DNA of 64,000 nt from Calothrix sp. NIES-3974 (GCF_002368395.1 NZ_AP018254.1:2790001-2854000), one strand, 5' to 3'; shown: positions 38,475 to 48,833, numbered from the stretch's first letter. Made by a program: numbers and translations. The notes: a model not told the origin generated them from the letters alone.

Positions 38475-39338
38475 AAATTACACATCCTATTGCTCGCTGA
38501 AAGCTTTCTTGATGACAATCAGAGATTCTCTAAAAATCATCTTGTCAATTATTACAATAGGGAACACAAAACCCATATTTACAGCAAACCCTCAAAACCT
38601 TTAGGGAGTAGGGAGTGGGGAATCGGGAAGGTGATTGAACTATAGCAATCCGATTTAAGTAGTGAAAAATATTAGTTTTGGCTGTATCCTAGGAGAAGTA
38701 TTCTTGTAGAGAAGTCACGCTACACGTGTCTAGGTCTATGGCTGTTTAGTGTCAACCGTTAACAGTCAACAACCTTAGATGTAAGATTTGGCAAATCATT
38801 TCGGACTGCTATATATAGACGTAGTTTGTTGCCAAAATTTTTTAATCCAAATCTTGTGAAAATTTTGTTGAATTATTGATTTAATCATTAATTTGTTCCA
38901 CAACAGGGGCAAATGCTTTTAATCGTCTAAATACGAGATTAAACCGAGAAAATCAGTTTTTACATAAAGATTTTAAGAAGAATTATCCAGATTTATGACT
39001 TAAATCGGGGAATATGCTGTTTGATACTTCAGATAACTCAGTATAAGTGGATGTTCAAGTAATTAATTTAACTATTTTTCCTCTCTTCGAGATTTTCGTT
39101 ATATTATTTACACTACATCAAACAAATAATTCCGTAATTAAGGCGAGTATAGCTGTAGCAGTTAGGGCAAACTACCCCATCTATACTTGTATCGCCCACA
39201 AGACTGCGGCAAATTACCCTCAACCTCGGCAAGTGGAGTCCAAAAGTGTATATTTTGACTTTACCTCCAATAAATGCTAAATATTTAAACTTACACAGTG
39301 ATTGAGTAATAGTAATTTAAATCACATATAAAGTAACA
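38475..39338. other. Long intergenic region, no gene seen
   Basis: An 864-bp spacer. It holds purine heptamers (GGGAGTAGGGAGTGGGGAAT near 38604) and a GTCAACCGTTAACAGTCAAC palindrome (about 38752-38771). A 77-codon ORF at 39047-39280 has low-complexity hydrophobic and polar stretches and no recognisable family, so it is not called. Confidence 0.45.
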
Positions 39339-40121
39339 ATGTGTCGTTTACTCGCCTACCTGGGGAAACAAATACCCCTTTATCCGCTATTGTATCAACC
39401 ACAACATTCCCTGGTGGTTCAGAGCTATCAACCACGGGAAATGATTTCCGGTGTGGTGAATGCAGACGGTTTTGGGGTGGGGTGGTACGGTTCTGATGGG
39501 GAAGCTTTTAGCTACCGTCACACCATACCGATTTGGAATGACGTAAATTTACCGGGTTTGAGCCGCTTTATTCAATCCAACTGTTTATTGGCTTATGTGC
39601 GCAGTGCAACACCTGGACAAGCTTTGGACTTAAGTAATTCTCAACCCTTTAATTACAAAAACTTATTATTTATCCACAATGGAAGAATTGATAATTTTCG
39701 ACAAAAATTATACCGGAAAATACGTGCAACTTTAAGTAATGAAATATATAGCTGGATTGGTGGAAGTACAGACTCGGAACATATTTTGGCACTGATTCTG
39801 AACTACTTGCAAGCAAATCCAGATTGGTCAGTTGAAACTGCTTTGCATTCTACCTTATTGGATTTACAGGCTTGGGCGGAAGAATGTCAAACTAACGCTC
39901 AGATCAATGTTGTCATTAGTGATGGACAGGAGTTAGTGGCAGCGCGTTATACAACTAATCCACCGGCTCCATCGTTGTATTGGATACAGCATACTGAGGA
40001 GTTTCCGAATTCAGTTATTGTTGCTTCCGAACCGCTATTTAGAGGTGATTGGCAGTCATTTTCAGAAAACAGTATCATCCGTCTGGGAGACAAGTGTGAC
40101 ATTCGTAGCCAAACAGTATAA
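39339..40121 (+). CDS. egtC: EgtC-like class II glutamine amidotransferase
   Basis: A 260-residue Ntn-type amidotransferase like EgtC, which removes glutamate from the gamma-glutamyl sulfoxide intermediate in mycobacterial ergothioneine synthesis. Cys2 after Met is the nucleophile (MCRLLAYLG). DGFGVGWYG near residue 45, YVRSATPG near 88 and FIHNGRIDNF near 110 are family motifs. The next gene, 16 bp downstream, is EgtB-like, supporting the pathway. An EgtD histidine methyltransferase gene is not in the window, so the pathway may be completed elsewhere or differ. Confidence 0.85.
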   Translation: MCRLLAYLGKQIPLYPLLYQPQHSLVVQSYQPREMISGVVNADGFGVGWYGSDGEAFSYRHTIPIWNDVNLPGLSRFIQSNCLLAYVRSATPGQALDLSNSQPFNYKNLLFIHNGRIDNFRQKLYRKIRATLSNEIYSWIGGSTDSEHILALILNYLQANPDWSVETALHSTLLDLQAWAEECQTNAQINVVISDGQELVAARYTTNPPAPSLYWIQHTEEFPNSVIVASEPLFRGDWQSFSENSIIRLGDKCDIRSQTV

Positions 40122-40137
40122 TTTAAAACATAAAATC

Positions 40138-41403
40138 ATGGATGAATTGCAAAGGTGTCGTCAACAAACCCTAACAATGTTGGCGAATGTGAATCCAGAA
40201 GTTTTTAAGTCACAAGCTCATCGGGATTTTAGTCCTGTTGGTTGGCATTTTGGTCACATTGCCTATATAGAGTCTTTATGGCTACTTAAACGCTGTGGTC
40301 ATCGAGATGCAATTTTCCCAGAAAATACGCGATTATATGCAGCTGATGGTTTACCAAAATCGGAGAGGGTAAATTTACCGAGTATTGAGCAGACACGGGA
40401 TTTACTGGATTCGGTCAGGGAGAGGGTGATCAAGTGTTTAAACAATCAGGATATTTCAGCGGAATTAATGCAATTCTTACTTCAGCACGAAAGTCAACAT
40501 GGGGAAACCATTTTGTTGGTGTTGAAGTTGTTAGAAAAAAATCACAATTGTTGTGCCATATTTCCGAATGGAAGAAATAGTGTAAATACCTCAGCAAGGG
40601 AGGTGAAATCGGAATTGGTGGATGGGGACACCATGCTGAAAATTCCTGCAGGGGAATTTATCATGGGTAGCAATGATATGCGATCGCTCGATAATGAAAA
40701 AGGGGAGCATCGAGTTTATCTAGATACCTATTACATCGATGCTTATCCGGTGACACGGGGACAGTTTCGCAAATTTATGGAAGCAGGGGGATACGAAAAT
40801 CGAGAGTTGTGGTCAGATTCAGGATGGAAGTGGTTACAAAGTGAAAGGGTGAATCAACCGTTGTATTGGTGTGATTGTGTTGCTGAAGACAACCATCCGG
40901 TATGTGGGGTGAGTTGGTATGAAGCGGAAGCTTTTGCGAAGTTTGTCGGTAAACGTTTACCTACGGAAGCGGAATGGGAAAAAGCAGCTCGTTGGGATGC
41001 GGATATGCAAACTAGTTATACCTATCCCTGGGGGGAAGCAGCTCCTAGTCAAAAATACTGTAATTTTAATCTTGCAGGGTTGGGAACAGATGAAAATACC
41101 CTTGCTCATGGAACATCACCTGTGAATGCTCATCCAGATGGTAAAAGTCCCTACGGGATGTATGATGCTTTAGGAAACGTGTGGGAATGGACAGCATCCT
41201 GGTTTGCTCCCTATCCCCAATTTCGACCCTATCCCTATCCTGGTTATTCTCAAGCTTATTTTGATGATAAACACCGGGTGTTGAAGGGAAGTAGTTTTGC
41301 AACCCGTCAATGGTCATTACGTGCAAGTTTCCGTAATTGGTATTATCCATCCGTCAGACAAATTTTTGCTGGGTTTCGCTGTGCAAAAAGCGATGATGGT
41401 TAG
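40138..41403 (+). CDS. egtB: EgtB-like nonheme iron sulfoxide synthase
   Basis: A 421-residue protein with an N-terminal DinB-like domain and a C-terminal formylglycine-generating-enzyme-like (FGE-sulfatase) domain. Iron ligands typical of EgtB are visible: His37 or His40 in GWHFGH and the H-x3-H pair His117/His121 in QHESQHGE. The FGE domain begins near residue 160 (IPAGEFIMGSND) and has the motifs RLPTEAEWEKAAR, GNVWEWTASW and AGFRCA. EgtB joins a thiol to N-trimethylhistidine at C2. The ATG at 40138 is chosen; the longer ORF would overlap egtC by 104 bp. The substrate thiol (glutamylcysteine or cysteine) cannot be read from sequence. Confidence 0.83.
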   Translation: MDELQRCRQQTLTMLANVNPEVFKSQAHRDFSPVGWHFGHIAYIESLWLLKRCGHRDAIFPENTRLYAADGLPKSERVNLPSIEQTRDLLDSVRERVIKCLNNQDISAELMQFLLQHESQHGETILLVLKLLEKNHNCCAIFPNGRNSVNTSAREVKSELVDGDTMLKIPAGEFIMGSNDMRSLDNEKGEHRVYLDTYYIDAYPVTRGQFRKFMEAGGYENRELWSDSGWKWLQSERVNQPLYWCDCVAEDNHPVCGVSWYEAEAFAKFVGKRLPTEAEWEKAARWDADMQTSYTYPWGEAAPSQKYCNFNLAGLGTDENTLAHGTSPVNAHPDGKSPYGMYDALGNVWEWTASWFAPYPQFRPYPYPGYSQAYFDDKHRVLKGSSFATRQWSLRASFRNWYYPSVRQIFAGFRCAKSDDG

Positions 41404-41549
41404 TGAATAGTGTTTTACTTTTAGGATGGATGAATAGATATCATCAAAAATTCGGGTTTTGAGCAAAATAATCTTGTTTCATCAAGACTGGTTCAAAAAC
41501 CCGAATTTTCACCGAAATTTATCAGATTTAGCAGGAATTAATCAGACGA

Positions 41550-42629
41550 TTAATAAACTGTATCACGGATTTCTTCGGCATCGATGGGTTTCATCAAAAA
41601 TAGACATAGCATATGCCATATAATTGACACCATCAATGGTAGGTTTTCCACCCATTGGATAATTTTGGGTTTGTCAGTGTTACTATTTTGAATTTCTCGT
41701 AATTTCAACTTGAAATTGCTATCGGAACAAGCTTCTAAACGACGGAAAAAGTCGGGATGCTTAGTGTTTAAAATCGTGGGGAATGCTCGTGCAGCAGTTT
41801 CGTTAGTTTTTTCAATTACTTCTAGATTATATTGACGGGCATCGATACCGACTGCTTTATAGAAATTAGCACGTTCCAACACTGTTAAAGTATGGGTGAC
41901 AAATACGGTCAACAGGAAAAAGCGCGACCATAGTCTAGCCCTCCAATTGTTCCACATTTGGGGTTGCGATCGCAAGAGGGCTTTAAAGAAGTCACCGTGA
42001 CGATTTTCGTCTTGACACCAGCTTTCAAAGTAGCGAAATAGGGGATAAAACTGGTATTCGGGGTGTTTTTCTAGATGACGAAACATGAGGATATAGCGCC
42101 AATAACCGATTTTTTCGGAGAGATAAACGCTATAAATAATCCAATTAGGGGGAAAGAATGTATAGGTACGGTTTTTGGTTAAAAAGCCTAAATCTAAGGA
42201 GAGATTGAAATCAGCCATTGCTTTATTTAAAAAGCCAGCATGACGAGCTTCATCTCTGGCCATATAGCTAAATGCTTCAGCTAATAAAGGGTTTTTCTTT
42301 TGCAGACGACGGGATAGTTCTTTAAATAACAAAAAGCCGGAAAATTCCGATGTGCAAGACCGTTCTAAAAAGTCGATAAAGGCAACTTTTTTATCATTAG
42401 GTAGATTATCCCAGCACTGTTTGAATTCCTCATCACGGATAAAATGGTGGCGATTATAATCGGCTTTTAATTCAGCGACAATTGCCTCAATTTCAGCACG
42501 GTCAGCAGATATGGACATTTCGGCAATGCCATCAAAATCAGTTGTATAAAATCGGGGTGTTAACAGGGTTTCTTTGGTTGGTGATTTAATTCCCCGTGAT
42601 AATTCTGGTTTGGATAAAGATGTAACCAT
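41550..42629 (-). CDS. acsF: Mg-protoporphyrin IX monomethyl ester oxidative cyclase AcsF
   Basis: A 359-residue di-iron oxygenase of the AcsF/CHL27 (ChlA) type. It forms the isocyclic E ring of chlorophyll with O2. The ligand motifs are E in CTSEFSGFLLFKE near residue 95, DEARH (Glu127, His130) and DENRH (Glu208, His211). Length is typical. Cyanobacteria often carry two copies (one for low oxygen), and sequence alone does not say which this is. The C-terminal LPLMVSIIWHMLCLFLMKP is hydrophobic and probably contacts membrane. Upstream lies a truncated GT39 gene. Confidence 0.94.
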   Translation of the reverse strand: MVTSLSKPELSRGIKSPTKETLLTPRFYTTDFDGIAEMSISADRAEIEAIVAELKADYNRHHFIRDEEFKQCWDNLPNDKKVAFIDFLERSCTSEFSGFLLFKELSRRLQKKNPLLAEAFSYMARDEARHAGFLNKAMADFNLSLDLGFLTKNRTYTFFPPNWIIYSVYLSEKIGYWRYILMFRHLEKHPEYQFYPLFRYFESWCQDENRHGDFFKALLRSQPQMWNNWRARLWSRFFLLTVFVTHTLTVLERANFYKAVGIDARQYNLEVIEKTNETAARAFPTILNTKHPDFFRRLEACSDSNFKLKLREIQNSNTDKPKIIQWVENLPLMVSIIWHMLCLFLMKPIDAEEIRDTVY

Positions 42630-42721
42630 GTTTAGTATTGGCAGTGTTTTTGGGCTTCTTAATAGTTATCTAAACATATTTCTTTGCTTGTCCTGGTAGA
42701 CATTTTAATAATTCTCAACTT

Positions 42722-43465
42722 TTAGTTACACAATATATACACTCCCTGGAAAGCCACCACGAATATACTGAAAAAAAGCGTGTATAAACTGATAGCTATT
42801 AAACATGCATATATCACCCAACTCCAGATTTTTGTAATTTGTGATACTTTGCTTCCATTTAAACGTATCGCTCGCAACAAAGCAGCACTTGCAAATAATA
42901 CCGTGACCATTCCTAAACCGTATTCCTGTGCTTCCTGAGCAAACAAAAGCTGAAGAGGAGAAGCAGCGACTAATGCGATCGCAATGATTGCAGTACTATG
43001 GGGAACCTTAAATAGTTCCCGACACAACCAGTACATCGCTGGAAATACAGCTAAACTAATGATGGCGGAGAAACAGCGAATAGTAAAAATAGAACTACCC
43101 CAAATTTGCACCCAAATCCGTGCAAGTAAATAATATAACGGTGGATGCTGGGGGTCTTCTAGTGCTAGGGAATTTATAGTGTCAGTAAAATGGGAATTAG
43201 GTTTGAGATTTTGAAATTGGATAAGGGTGTTTTGGGTGACAATTTCACCAGTAAAAATACGCTCTTGAACTTCTGTAGTTGTGTAACCAGTAACCCTCAA
43301 CAAAGTATAGGCTTCATCATGGGAAAATAGCTGGAAATCGAGATTGGTAAAGCGTAATCCCGTACCCAATACCAACGTAATTATCACCACCGATAATAAC
43401 CAATTGGGGACAATCAGAAATTGTCGAGTTATGAAATTACGTAAATTTATCAACCACTCCTCCAT
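42722..43465 (-). pseudogene. GT39-type membrane glycosyltransferase, C-terminally truncated
   Basis: A 247-residue N-terminal part of a multi-span glycosyltransferase (PMT/ArnT-like, family 39). The catalytic Asp-Glu sits in FSHDEAYTLLR near residue 50, followed by HPPLYYLLARIW near 107 and about five hydrophobic helices. Family members have 450-600 residues. Here the frame stops in the middle of a helix and acsF starts 92 bp later, with no continuation in another frame. It is probably a remnant of a deletion, or a short variant. Substrate would be a polyprenyl-linked sugar. Confidence 0.65.
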
Positions 43466-43695
43466 AGAATTGGCAAAATTTGGGTGTGAGATTTGTAGAT
43501 TAAATCTTGTCCATCATCAAAACTGAAGTTTTCGTCATTGCGTAGACACGTCACAACTTCCCGTAGGATTATGAGGACGCAATCTCAAAATGGATCGGGT
43601 TTAACTATCCACAATTGATTTTAAAGTGTATTCGGGACAGATGGGAAATTAGACGAAACAGGTTAAAATATCAAACGACGCGAAAATAGAGAAAA

Positions 43696-44310
43696 ATGCT
43701 ACAGAATTATCTCAGTACCAACTTTCCGAATTTGCTAACTATCCATCCCGCGATCGCAAATCTCTATTTGTTTGCTAAACTATTCGGGAAGGCAAGCCGT
43801 AAAGCCGTTTCTGCACAGAAAGTTGACCTTTTTCCTGGACCGGTGACGGTAATTAACTGGGTACTGGTATTACTGTTTGCAGTCATTGTTTTGTTGATTG
43901 CGATCGTAATTTTAAAGTTGATATTTACCTTGTTGTACACCCAAGGTAATCAGGACAAACAGCTACTACCATTAATGCGTCAAGCTGGAATTAGTAATTG
44001 GCAAACTTTCAAACAGAAAACTGGAGTTAGTGACACCACCCTCTGGGAATTACGGGATGGTAATATTAGTAATCTGAAAATTAGCGAACTGCAACAAATT
44101 TCCCAAACTCTCTCCTTACCCCTAGGGGATTTTCTCCAAAAATTTAGTTTCCCCATCGATAATCCAGAAGTGATTCAACTTCGTCAGGAGAATCAAGAAT
44201 TACAAACCAAATTGCAAGCTATGCAAGTAGAAAATCATCAGCTTCAACAGCAAATTATGGCACTTCAAAATATATCAGAAAAACCTGAGCAAGCAGAAGT
44301 AGTTGAATAG
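43696..44310 (+). CDS. Membrane-anchored XRE-like helix-turn-helix protein with coiled coil
   Basis: A 204-residue protein with an unusual order. An amphipathic N-terminus leads to a strong transmembrane helix (about 50-82). An XRE-like helix-turn-helix domain (about 92-150: FKQKTGVSDTTLWELRDGNI, then LKISELQQISQTLSLPL) follows, and then a Gln/Glu-rich coiled coil (about 155-195). This suggests a membrane-tethered DNA-binding or scaffolding protein. No partner gene or known family name comes to mind. Function unknown. Confidence 0.75.
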   Translation: MLQNYLSTNFPNLLTIHPAIANLYLFAKLFGKASRKAVSAQKVDLFPGPVTVINWVLVLLFAVIVLLIAIVILKLIFTLLYTQGNQDKQLLPLMRQAGISNWQTFKQKTGVSDTTLWELRDGNISNLKISELQQISQTLSLPLGDFLQKFSFPIDNPEVIQLRQENQELQTKLQAMQVENHQLQQQIMALQNISEKPEQAEVVE

Positions 44311-44603
44311 TATCAGATTGGTAATCATTGTTGATTATGTCTGAAAATATATCTAGCAATCTGTTGAGGAGTGACAATACATATTTAATTTTGCATCAAA
44401 GGATGATTTTCAAGTATTAATTATCACTATTTTGACTATCGTCCTAACTCTGGACATGGGGTTATCAAGCTGATTTTTCCTTCGAGAGTACAGAGGTGAC
44501 ATGTCGCGTCCCTTCCTGCTCCCAAAAACAATAATTCAAGTATTAAAAATGACTTTTTAAACAACCTTTCAGCCCTTAATTTCCTGTATCCCGTATTCCC
44601 CCA

Positions 44604-45338
44604 TCACGCACTATTAACAACTATGCGTTGTTCTTTACAGGTTCGCTCATAAATTGCATTTAATTCCAACGGAAAACAATGATTACCCCTGAGCCATAGT
44701 GGTAGCGTCGGTAATGCAGCACCAACGGAAATTTCCTGTTGCCAAATATCTAATTTTACTTCCTGATTCGATTCAATTACCCGATAGGATGTACCATACA
44801 AATCGCTATTCAAAACCACAAAATCACCACTAGTTATTTTCTTTAATAACTCATTATGTAAATTTGCTTTTCTGACCGTAACAACATCAATAATTACTAA
44901 ACCAATTCCCTGTCTTAAATAGGTTTCACATTTAGCAACAAAAGCCTGACAAGGGGAAGCTCTGTCTTTATTTGCAGGACTAACAAGTTCAATTGCACCC
45001 GCTAAAGTTAGCCCGGCTTCAGTATTAAAAATACTAATTTCGACAGCTTCAGTTGTTGGCAGAAAAGGTAAACTTTGTTGTGGAGGTGTAGGTTGCCAAT
45101 TGTAGGAAAAATCACTTGGTAAACGAACGACCCTATCTTGATCCGCAAACTCCTGTCCATCATCGGAAAATGCAGCGACATCAATTTCAATTCCAAACTG
45201 CACATTCGGTTCCGCAAAATAACCATTTGGTAGCAAAGAATTGAGATAGGAAGCAATATAGGTAGCCCAAGCATTGTGAAAAGCGTGCCAATGACGACGT
45301 AGAGAAAGAGGAGGGTGAAAATGGTCTTGCAATACCAT
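44604..45338 (-). CDS. DUF4058 family protein
   Basis: A 244-residue soluble protein of the DUF4058 family, common in multiple copies in filamentous cyanobacteria and planctomycetes; function unknown. It starts with FHPPLSLRRHWHAFHNAWA, close to the typical beginning of the family, and has the stretches VEISIFNTEAGLTLAGAIEL and GIGLVIIDVVTVRKANLH. There is no signal peptide or membrane segment. It stands alone, with a diverged GTAGAGACG hairpin 40-65 bp upstream. Confidence 0.85.
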   Translation of the reverse strand: MVLQDHFHPPLSLRRHWHAFHNAWATYIASYLNSLLPNGYFAEPNVQFGIEIDVAAFSDDGQEFADQDRVVRLPSDFSYNWQPTPPQQSLPFLPTTEAVEISIFNTEAGLTLAGAIELVSPANKDRASPCQAFVAKCETYLRQGIGLVIIDVVTVRKANLHNELLKKITSGDFVVLNSDLYGTSYRVIESNQEVKLDIWQQEISVGAALPTLPLWLRGNHCFPLELNAIYERTCKEQRIVVNSA

Positions 45339-45494
45339 AATACTATTCAGTAAGTGGGAGGAAAAAATTGCAATTGCAAGTAGAGACGTAACATGTTACA
45401 TCTTTCCCCACAGGGGTATTCCCATGAATTAATCACGGATTTACCAGCTTGATATTGTAATTCTACCCCCTATCTCCTGTCTCCTCCACAAAAA

Positions 45495-47393
45495 TTAAGT
45501 CACCGTCCCCAACAGTTGCAACTTGTGTAAAGTCGCATATAAACCATTTTGCTGGATTAATTCCTGATGGCTACCTTGCTCAATTAACTCACCCCGTTTC
45601 AGGACAAAAATTCTGTCCACATTGCGAATTGTTGATAGACGGTGAGCAATAATAATCGCCGTCCGGTCAATTAATAATTCATTTAAAGCCGATTGTACTA
45701 ATGCTTCCGTTCCCACATCTAAACTAGCCGTTGCTTCATCTAAAACTAGGATTTGTGGATTGCGAATCATTGCTCGAGCAAAGGCTAAAAGCTGCTTCTG
45801 TCCACTGGATAAATTTGTTCCTCGTTCCCGTAATTGGGTATCATAACCTTCAGGAAGCTGCTCAATAAACTGGGCAATATTTGTTCTCTCAGCTGCTTGT
45901 TTCACCTCTGTAAAAGCATAGCCGTCTCCCAAGGTAATATTACCCTTAACATCACCTGCAAAGACAAAACCATCCTGTAAAATTATCGCCATATAACGGC
46001 GTAAATCTGCTTGGGGTATTTCCCTGATATCCACCCCATCAACTAAGATTCTTCCCTTTGTCGGCTCATATAAACGACATAATAAACGAATTATAGAACT
46101 CTTTCCCGCTCCGGTTGGCCCAACCAAAGCAATTTTTTCCCCTGGACGAATCACAAAATCCAAGTCTTTAATCACATAATCATCATCCTTATAGGCAAAC
46201 CAAACATGTTCAAACCGAATTTCTCCCCCCTTTGCATGGCCATTACTAACCTTTGCTTCTAAATTATTGACAATTTCGTCAATATAACCAAACTCAAAAT
46301 CATGCTCAAAGGAATTTCGTCTGGAAAAGCGATCGCGATTTTGTGAACTTGATTCTAAATCCCGAATTTCGATTGGTTCATCCAAAATACTGGTCACCCG
46401 TTCCATCGCGGTAAACCCAGCTTGGATAATCGTGAATTTCTCTGCAAATTGTTGCAGGGGTTCAAATAACCTCTGAGCAAAGAAAATAAACGACGATAAT
46501 ACCCCAAACTCCAATTGCTTTCGTAATATCAGGGAACCACCCACCCAGAGAACTAAAGCGATCGCAAGTAGGGATATTAACTCAATGGTAGCCGAAACAG
46601 CCGAATCAAAGAAAATTGTCTTATCTACTTCTTGGACATAGCGTTGATTTACAGTCCGAAATAACTCCGCATTAAATTTTTCTCGACGAAATAACTGAAC
46701 AACATTTATACCTGTAATATTTTCCTGTAGTTGGGAGTTCAATTCGGATAATTCTTCCCTCGCTTCATAGTTTGCTGCTCGAAAGCGCTTTTGGAGGTAA
46801 ATAATGACCGCCGAAACTGGGGGAAAAATTAACAATAACATCAAACCAAGTTGCCATTGCACCGAAAACATAAATCCGGCAATGACCAACATCGAAAATA
46901 TATCCGCAATAATCCCGATAGCTCCAGTAGAAAAAACATCACCCAGTACTTCCACATCACTGGTAATACGGGTAATCAACTTACCCACGGGAGTACGGTC
47001 AAAAAATCTCACCGCCAAAGAGGTGACGTGGGTAAATAAATCCTCTCGAATCGCCGCCGTAATTTGTTGACCCACCCGTTGAATTAGGTATCCTTGATAA
47101 CCATTCAGCAGTAGGCGAATTGCCACGGTCACCACCAATAAAACCTCTAATAGCCGTAATCCTTCCGCTAGTGGTAAATTACGTAAAAACTCGTAGGTAT
47201 TCGCCTCACCACGAATTAAAGAAATCACCTGCCCAATCAACAAAGGCTGAACTGCATTCGCGATCGCAATCGGAATCAACAACCCCATCCCCAAGATTAA
47301 ATTGCGGCGATAGCGTTTTGCGTAGGGTAGAAGCCGTAAAAATAACCGCCAGTCGGTATCACGACTACGGTGTCCTGGATGTGCTTTTTTCAC
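45495..47393 (-). CDS. ABC exporter, fused permease and ATPase
   Basis: A 632-residue half-transporter of the MsbA/MDR type. Six transmembrane helices lie within residues 30-330. The nucleotide-binding domain has Walker A GPTGAGKSS near 428, the signature LSSGQKQ near 526, Walker B ILVLDEAT near 548 and the H-loop IAHRLST near 580. An unusual hydrophilic insert (about 350-390; SSSQNRDRFSRRNSFEHDFE) separates the two domains. It works as a dimer to export lipids, drugs or peptides; the substrate is unknown. Confidence 0.92.
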   Translation of the reverse strand: MKKAHPGHRSRDTDWRLFLRLLPYAKRYRRNLILGMGLLIPIAIANAVQPLLIGQVISLIRGEANTYEFLRNLPLAEGLRLLEVLLVVTVAIRLLLNGYQGYLIQRVGQQITAAIREDLFTHVTSLAVRFFDRTPVGKLITRITSDVEVLGDVFSTGAIGIIADIFSMLVIAGFMFSVQWQLGLMLLLIFPPVSAVIIYLQKRFRAANYEAREELSELNSQLQENITGINVVQLFRREKFNAELFRTVNQRYVQEVDKTIFFDSAVSATIELISLLAIALVLWVGGSLILRKQLEFGVLSSFIFFAQRLFEPLQQFAEKFTIIQAGFTAMERVTSILDEPIEIRDLESSSQNRDRFSRRNSFEHDFEFGYIDEIVNNLEAKVSNGHAKGGEIRFEHVWFAYKDDDYVIKDLDFVIRPGEKIALVGPTGAGKSSIIRLLCRLYEPTKGRILVDGVDIREIPQADLRRYMAIILQDGFVFAGDVKGNITLGDGYAFTEVKQAAERTNIAQFIEQLPEGYDTQLRERGTNLSSGQKQLLAFARAMIRNPQILVLDEATASLDVGTEALVQSALNELLIDRTAIIIAHRLSTIRNVDRIFVLKRGELIEQGSHQELIQQNGLYATLHKLQLLGTVT

Positions 47394-47700
47394 GAGTTTA
47401 GAAAAACTAATGATATATATACTATTAGGTATTATATCTTTATCGGAGAATAGGAGATTATAGTTGGGAAAAAGCTTCCAGAAATTCCAAACTCCTCCCC
47501 AAGGATGGGAAGGAGTTTGAAGTTACTAGAAACAGGTTGAAAGTTAGTTGAGCAAATATTCCGTTATTAAGACTTACCCTGCTCTTGGTGAAAGAGCAAT
47601 CAAATGTATTAGATGTATCCCTGGAGCCACCCCAGAAAGGATGCTAGGGTGGCATACACACCAGCTTGCTTGCTAAATCCAAAATCCCATGATTCCGGAT

Positions 47701-48012
47701 TTATTCTGGATTGGAATCTGGGAAGCGGTTATGAATACGTTCGCTTTCCGGACAATCTTCGGTTAATAAAGGTTCTACATTCCCACGAGGTACGGACGCG
47801 AGCTTTTGTGTGACAGAACCAATACTTTCCAGGCGAACCATTTCTTCCCAAGAACAAGTTTCGTCTTCTTCCTCGGTTTCATATCGAAGGGTGACTAAAT
47901 CCCCTTCAATATCGATGATGCGAGCGCGTTCAATCCAGCGTTGCTGGTCCCGCAAGAACACGCATACCTCCCGCCCATCACAGCACAATTGATAAATCTT
48001 GCGGTGTAGCAT
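47701..48012 (-). CDS. Conserved cyanobacterial protein, DUF6679-like
   Basis: A 103-residue acidic protein. The strongly patterned start MLHRKIYQLCCDGREVCVF and IEGDLVTLRYETEEEDE match a widespread cyanobacterial protein I recall as DUF6679. The N-terminal half probably forms a small beta fold and the C-terminus is disordered. Function is unknown. It has no close operon partner. Confidence 0.75.
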   Translation of the reverse strand: MLHRKIYQLCCDGREVCVFLRDQQRWIERARIIDIEGDLVTLRYETEEEDETCSWEEMVRLESIGSVTQKLASVPRGNVEPLLTEDCPESERIHNRFPDSNPE

Positions 48013-48833
48013 CTACTGCTTCTGCCTTTTTTAACTATGTTATATTCTGAGCTTGTTGCGTACAGCTATAATTACCTGGAGGAGCTTCTCCGTCTCGAAA
48101 TAAAACAAAAGTACCCTTCTAGGATTTGCTGACGCATTTTAAATTAAGGGAGTTCCAGTGGTTGGCATTTCTCGTTGATTTGGTGAATCTAAAAATTTCG
48201 CAAGTACTAGCAAGTATTAGATTTGACCCAAGTCCAAGACCTGTGGATAATTAAGTGACTTGGCGAATATCTTGGATCACAGATCAACGATTGATGCATC
48301 AAGCCAATGCCATCAATGGCTGGTCATATTTTTCAGCTTATATACTTCGGGATCGAAGTAACACAACTTCTTCCAATACTCTCGGCTCCGATTAACCATT
48401 GCATACAAGTATTTACTACCATTATGTAGTAGATAATACTGCAACACAAGCTTTAGCTGCGGTTGTTTGAGTCGTCTACTTCTAGTCATTGGCATCGTTG
48501 GAAACTCGGGGACTTAGCTTCTGTTTTTCCCGGTTATGTATCCGATCTTAGCTCATTCTTTGCCATAGCCATAGGTCTATCCGCAACAAGATAATAATTT
48601 TGTCGTGATTTGACCACATGAAAATTGCTCAACTGTCAAATTTACCCGGTGGTATCTATAATCTCAAAGTCATAGCAGCAAGGTATTTGCAGCTTAATAG
48701 CCCCAATTGCTTGAAGGGGACTTGGGGTTGATCTCCAGCCGGAAGTTCATACAAACTTTATTTATGGTTTAAATAATTTTTAGATAACGAAAATTCTTGA
48801 TTCTCGTAACTAGGGATTCTGGAAGTCTTTTGC
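48013..48833. other. Intergenic stretch, possible 60-codon ORF
   Basis: An 821-bp interval. One ORF, 48313-48495 on the minus strand, encodes a basic 60-residue peptide (starts MPMTRSRRLKQPQLKLVLQY) with balanced composition, so it could be a small gene, but I do not recognise it and see no clear ribosome binding site. The rest shows nothing further. Confidence 0.35.

Noticed and set aside
39047-39280. 77-codon ORF before egtC
   Set aside because: Hydrophobic and polar low-complexity sequence, no ribosome binding site or family.
40018-40137. Longer start for the EgtB-like gene
   Set aside because: It would overlap egtC by 104 bp; the ATG at 40138 gives the family N-terminus.
47810-47992. 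60-codon plus-strand ORF
   Set aside because: Antisense shadow of the DUF6679-like gene.
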